Below, piece after piece: positions 17,344 through 20,000 of a DNA stretch of 20,000 nt (positions are counted from its first letter, which is position 1; the number at the start of each line of letters is the position of its first letter). The stretch lies in the NCBI GenBank assembly GCA_003427395.1, contig BFEA01000091.1:1579381-1599380 (forward strand). Direction: 5' to 3'. The notes beneath the pieces were generated by a model. The model saw nothing but the letters and a program-made list of their open reading frames with translations, was not told where the DNA came from and searched no databases. Source of the stretch: Chara braunii (Eukaryota > Streptophyta > Charophyceae > Charales > Characeae). The position numbers and the translations under genes were made by a program.

Positions 17344-17349
17344 AGGAAA

Positions 17350-17470
17350 TTTGGGAAGTTTTTTAGATTGAGAGGTGGGATGCTGGACCCGGTTTCCAGC
17401 TCAGCTGAAGCTGCGTAATGGCCCCAGCCCCTTTCTCCGGGTTGAATTGTGAGGTCCCTGGCCTCTCCCA
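17350..17470 (+). mobile_element. retroposon 3' fragment, family Y
   Basis: It carries the hairpin (17377-17399), then GCTGAAGCTGCGTAATGGCC and TTGTGAGGTCCCTGGCCTC. This order and sequence match 13923-14010. No A tail is found; similarity fades after about 17470. It lies head to head with X copy 2. Confidence 0.6.
17377..17399 (+). other. LINE 3' hairpin, + copy 3
   Basis: GGGAT, GCTGGA, loop CCCGGTT, TCCAGC. The stem is perfect. Confidence 0.75.
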
Positions 17471-17970
17471 TTGTTTCTCTATACTCTTTATACTCTTACG
17501 TTACAAAGGGGCCGACGACACACGCCGCCGCAGGCCCAGGAGAAACCATGGCAGGGCCCTCTGTCGTGTGTGCCGATGGAGGGACAGCAGCGGAACCGCA
17601 GGTGGGCCGAAATGGCGCGCGGTCCGGTCCAGCTGGCAGGCGCGAATTGGAGACCGCAGGAAAACGGGAGGCCCGCCGCACGGTCCCGGACCGGTGCTCC
17701 GCATGGAAATATGTCACATACGACGGGCCTCCCGGTTGTGAAGCTGCCCGGTCCGTCGCAGGGGGCTGCAGGAGGAGTGGGAGGAGCAGCAGGAGGGGAA
17801 GCGGGAGAAGGAGAGGGAAGAGGAGTGGGAGGAGGAGCAGGAGAAGGAGCGGGAGGAGGACGAAGTTGTGGTGGAGCACCGGGGGCCCGGGGGGCTAGTC
17901 TCTCTCTCTCTCTCTGTGACTAGCCACGTGGCGGGCCTTTTTCTTTTCTTTTTCTTAGGAGATAAACTTC
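17471..17970 (+). other. GC-rich low-complexity region, unrecognised
   Basis: Three overlapping plus frames (17418-17923) and three minus frames are open because of composition. A purine-only-like tract (17771-17860) encodes, in the frame starting CTG at 17766, a run of Glu, Lys, Arg and Gln with WEEQ and WEEE words, like a single charged helix. A TGA lies 9 codons upstream (17739-17741). I cannot assign a gene. A short (TC) run lies at 17899-17915. Confidence 0.35.
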
Positions 17971-18320
17971 TTTTTTTTTTTTTTAAACACGCCCCCACTA
18001 GTGTTAGTGATGCTGATAAGAGCAGACACAACTAACACCTGGGGAGAGGCTCCATCTATGGGTGGGGAACATCACCTGCTGGAAAACGGGTCCAGCGTCC
18101 CATATACAGAAATGTGACTGTCTGAGAACAGTGAGAACAGTGGCCGTGGGGCCTGCCAGCATTGATTGCCCTGCTACCCAGGGGATTGACTGAGCAGCCC
18201 TTTTTTGAGTGTTGAGATCTTCCATTGCCATAGGTACCTCTTCACCCAAAACCGAAGGACGCCAGATAAAACAGTTAAGGCCTGGTACTATTAAACCACC
18301 AGTACTTGGCCCAGCTATCG
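17971..18320 (-). mobile_element. LINE-derived 3' end E, minus strand
   Basis: On the minus strand: DSWAKYWWFNS coding remnant (about 18322-18288), ATCTGGCGTCC and GGGTGAAGAGG, the hairpin (18101-18079), a TCTGCTCTTATCAGCATCAC block and an A tail (T run 17971-17984). The order matches element C at 16084-16400. The jump from a coding word straight into the 3' UTR suggests an internal deletion. Confidence 0.65.
18079..18101 (-). other. LINE 3' hairpin, copy E
   Basis: On the minus strand: GGGAC, GCTGGA, loop CCCGTTT, TCCAGC. The stem is perfect. Confidence 0.75.
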
Positions 18321-18370
18321 ATGCCGAGCCTGAATATGCCCTGCGCGCCGTTTTTTTCCGAAGGTTTTGT

Positions 18371-18449
18371 GAAAGTTTTGGGTTCTGAGCAGTCTAATAT
18401 CTGATCCGTGGTCCATAGGGCCACAAAAAAAAGAAAAAAAAAAAAAGAA
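18371..18449 (+). mobile_element. SINE-type 3' tail, plus strand
   Basis: TCTAATATCTGATCCGTGG, then TCCATAGGGCCAC, then an A-rich run (18425-18449). It is the same tail as 4553-4600 and 8148-8200 (both minus). No head is seen. Confidence 0.65.
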
Positions 18450-18487
18450 ACAAGTACGGTAGTAGCACACTTTCAAACTGTAAAGGC

Positions 18488-18610
18488 AAATTTATTCGAA
18501 TGTCTCTTATGATAAAAAACCAAATAGAACAGTTTGGGAAGGCATGTGGCGATGACTTTTCACTTTTGACTCTGTTTTATAGCTATGAGTAACTAATATT
18601 TATTTCATTT

Positions 18611-18615
<5 letters not shown>
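18488..18615 (+). repeat. old direct repeat, copy 1
   Basis: It pairs with 18747-18874. Shared blocks include GTCTCTTATGAT / GTCTTTTATGAT, GTTTTATAGCTATGAGTAA / GTTTTAGAGCATGAGTAA and a TTGTCA end. It is diverged, perhaps 70 percent by eye. Confidence 0.6.

Positions 18616-18616
<1 letters not shown>

Positions 18617-18692
<76 letters not shown>
18617..18692 (+). repeat. (GA)38 microsatellite
   Basis: 76 bases of uninterrupted GA, followed by A7. It sits directly after the first copy of the old direct repeat. Confidence 0.98.
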
Positions 18693-18696
<4 letters not shown>

Positions 18697-18746
18697 AAGT
18701 GTTCGTGTTGGGTATTAGTAGACATGATCAAATCCTAAACATATTA

Positions 18747-18874
18747 TATTTTATTGCGGTGTCTTTTATGATGGGGAACTCAATAAAACAATTCGTGGAA
18801 GGTGAAGACAATGGTTTTTCATATTTGAACATGTTTTAGAGCATGAGTAACCGACGTTGCTTTCCTTCTTGTCA
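18747..18874 (+). repeat. old direct repeat, copy 2
   Basis: Partner of 18488-18615. It contains GAGTAACCGACGT (18845-18857), a 13-base word also present in the leader of the array at 4731-8082; there is no wider similarity to the array. Confidence 0.6.
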
Positions 18875-19175
18875 TTTGACTCTTATGTTGATGTGAAATT
18901 AATTAGAAGTATTCAGTGACTCATATGCAATTATTTCTTACATCATGCACTACGAACTGTCCAACACTGAACTTTGAATATGCAGCTGATGCAGTGAGGC
19001 ATATGATAACTATTGCTATAACAACCAACAAAAACATAATGTAATGGTGTAAATGAGAATTAATTTTGTTATTAAATTCACTCGTACATGTATTTGTGCT
19101 CATGAAATAATTTTGTTGAAACTGACGACAATAGACATGATTAAGAAACTGATATATAATGATAGCAGATAAATA
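18875..19175. other. AT-rich, no recognised gene
   Basis: A 60-codon minus frame (18921-19103) has one hydrophobic stretch but no family resemblance. Nothing else was seen. Confidence 0.4.
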
Positions 19176-19330
19176 TTTTATTCACAGTGTTGAAAGTTGA
19201 TACATTACAGGGATTAATAGTACATTATATCTTTATTTCAAATTATTTGTACTCCCTGTTTTATTTACAGTGTTGAAACTTTATATATTACAGAGAGTAA
19301 TAATACATTATATTTTTACTTGTACTCCCT
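19176..19330 (+). repeat. tandem duplication of about 80 bp
   Basis: Copy 1 (19176-19257) and copy 2 (19259-19330) both run from TTTTATT(C/T)ACAGTGTTGAAA through ACATTATAT to TGTACTCCCT. Copy 2 lacks about 10 bases. The DNA is AT-rich and non-coding. Confidence 0.75.
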
Positions 19331-20000
19331 TACTGTATAATACTTAACGACATTGTTAATACCTGCGAAAGATGTGATTATCCTTCTTCTAATGCTCGTA
19401 ATACCCCTCCATGTGTTATAATAGTAGAACACGTATAGTTCTATAGAAACATCCGTATCAGAAGTACGAAGATGGTGCAAGTTCTATTGCTAATTTTCAA
19501 GAGTATTTGCGCTATGTTGATGCCTCTTATGTTAGTCCTGATGTTACCGCCTTCTGATGTTATGACTGCCTTTTCGAACTGCGACCATTTTTCCGTTGCC
19601 CATTAGTGTTTTTTTTGCCCTTTTGAACTTCGTTTGTGACACAAACGTACTTGCCCCCAAAAAAAAACATCTTCCAGTCCATTCATGAGGGCTGCCAGCA
19701 AATGCAGTACAGTTTCGTACGGTTGACCGTTAGGCTTTCTTTTTTTTTTTTTTCTTTTTTTTTCGTTTGGCTTTCTGGGCGTTCGGACCTGTTTTCCGTA
19801 CAGTCGCGTGTACTGCTCCCTGCGGATGCTGCGTGGCCATGGCCATCAGTTCCGGACTCCACCTTCCCTGTTCTCCTCCTGCCTGGCCGTCTGGGGTCTA
19901 TGACCTCCGCCTGCGTGGGCGTTCACGGTCGCTATCGTCCCAAACCCTGCGTGGCCGTTGTGGATGACACACATGGCCTCTCAACATAACTGTCCACATT
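19331..20000. other. no recognised gene
   Basis: AT-rich to about 19600, then T runs (19739-19762) and GC-richer DNA with two overlapping plus frames (19636-19989 and 19767-19967). Repeated GCGTGGCC and GCGTGGGCG words occur near 19829-19960. No domain is recognised. Confidence 0.4.

Noticed and set aside
17418-18031. Overlapping plus and minus frames up to 150 codons
   Set aside because: They are driven by composition and simple repeats (GGA, CT, T runs). No domain was recognised.
18845-18857. Link between the AT-rich duplication and the array leader (13-base match)
   Set aside because: No similarity extends beyond the 13 bases, and the sister copy at 18488-18615 lacks it; it is probably chance.

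Overview
The window looks like nuclear DNA of a green plant or charophyte-type alga. The evidence is a Ulp1-like protease fragment with no cell-wide operon logic, tRNA-headed SINEs, L1-like LINE ends with a zf-RVT knuckle, homopolymer retroposon tails, microsatellites and short gene-poor open frames. The species cannot be fixed from sequence alone. One N (16242) suggests a draft assembly. I see no bacterial, organellar or rRNA genes and no intact host gene.

Layout. 1-424: nothing recognised. 425-1537 (+): a Ulp1/C48 SUMO-protease-like frame with all catalytic residues but one in-frame TAG. 1600-1740: C-rich TAAGGG-like tract with G-quadruplex potential on the minus strand. 1860-2352: short direct repeats and strong small hairpins. 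About 2240-3370 (-): a decayed coding-like stretch I cannot name. 4253-4726 (-): two tRNA-derived SINEs that share a head but carry different 3' tails. 4731-8082: a tandem array of about 230-bp units. Each unit carries the same 35-codon ATG-to-stop frame with a CCHC-type zinc knuckle whose fourth ligand is Trp. The array is split by a 5'-truncated LINE (5620-6963, minus) flanked by a target-site duplication. 8098-9480 (-): a SINE-type tail followed by a second LINE 3' end. 9541-9758 (+): a retroposon fragment with an A22 tail. 9759-12990: mostly unrecognised, with a 25-30 bp GC-rich minisatellite (11380-11640) and a (TCA)12 microsatellite. 12991-17470: a dense retroposon cluster. It includes a 430-bp sequence present in inverted copies (12991-13420 and 16910-17343), a plus-strand LINE end (about 15233-16005), and several polyadenylated ends. 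17470-18450: GC-rich low-complexity DNA, another minus LINE end and a plus SINE tail. 18450-20000: AT-rich DNA with two old local duplications and (GA)38.

Two signals stand out. First, the array at 4731-8082 multiplies a short zinc-knuckle-coding segment with its upstream leader, a satellite-like structure made of minigenes. Second, nine copies of a 3'-end motif (GGGAC, a 6-bp stem, a 7-nt loop) occur on both strands in LINE and non-autonomous elements. The stem shows compensatory changes (outer pair G-C, A-T or T-A; inner pair A-T or G-C; one G.T wobble), which suggests a selected RNA hairpin used in retrotransposition. The clearest premature stops in these decayed frames can be explained by G:C to A:T transitions, as expected for methylated repeats.
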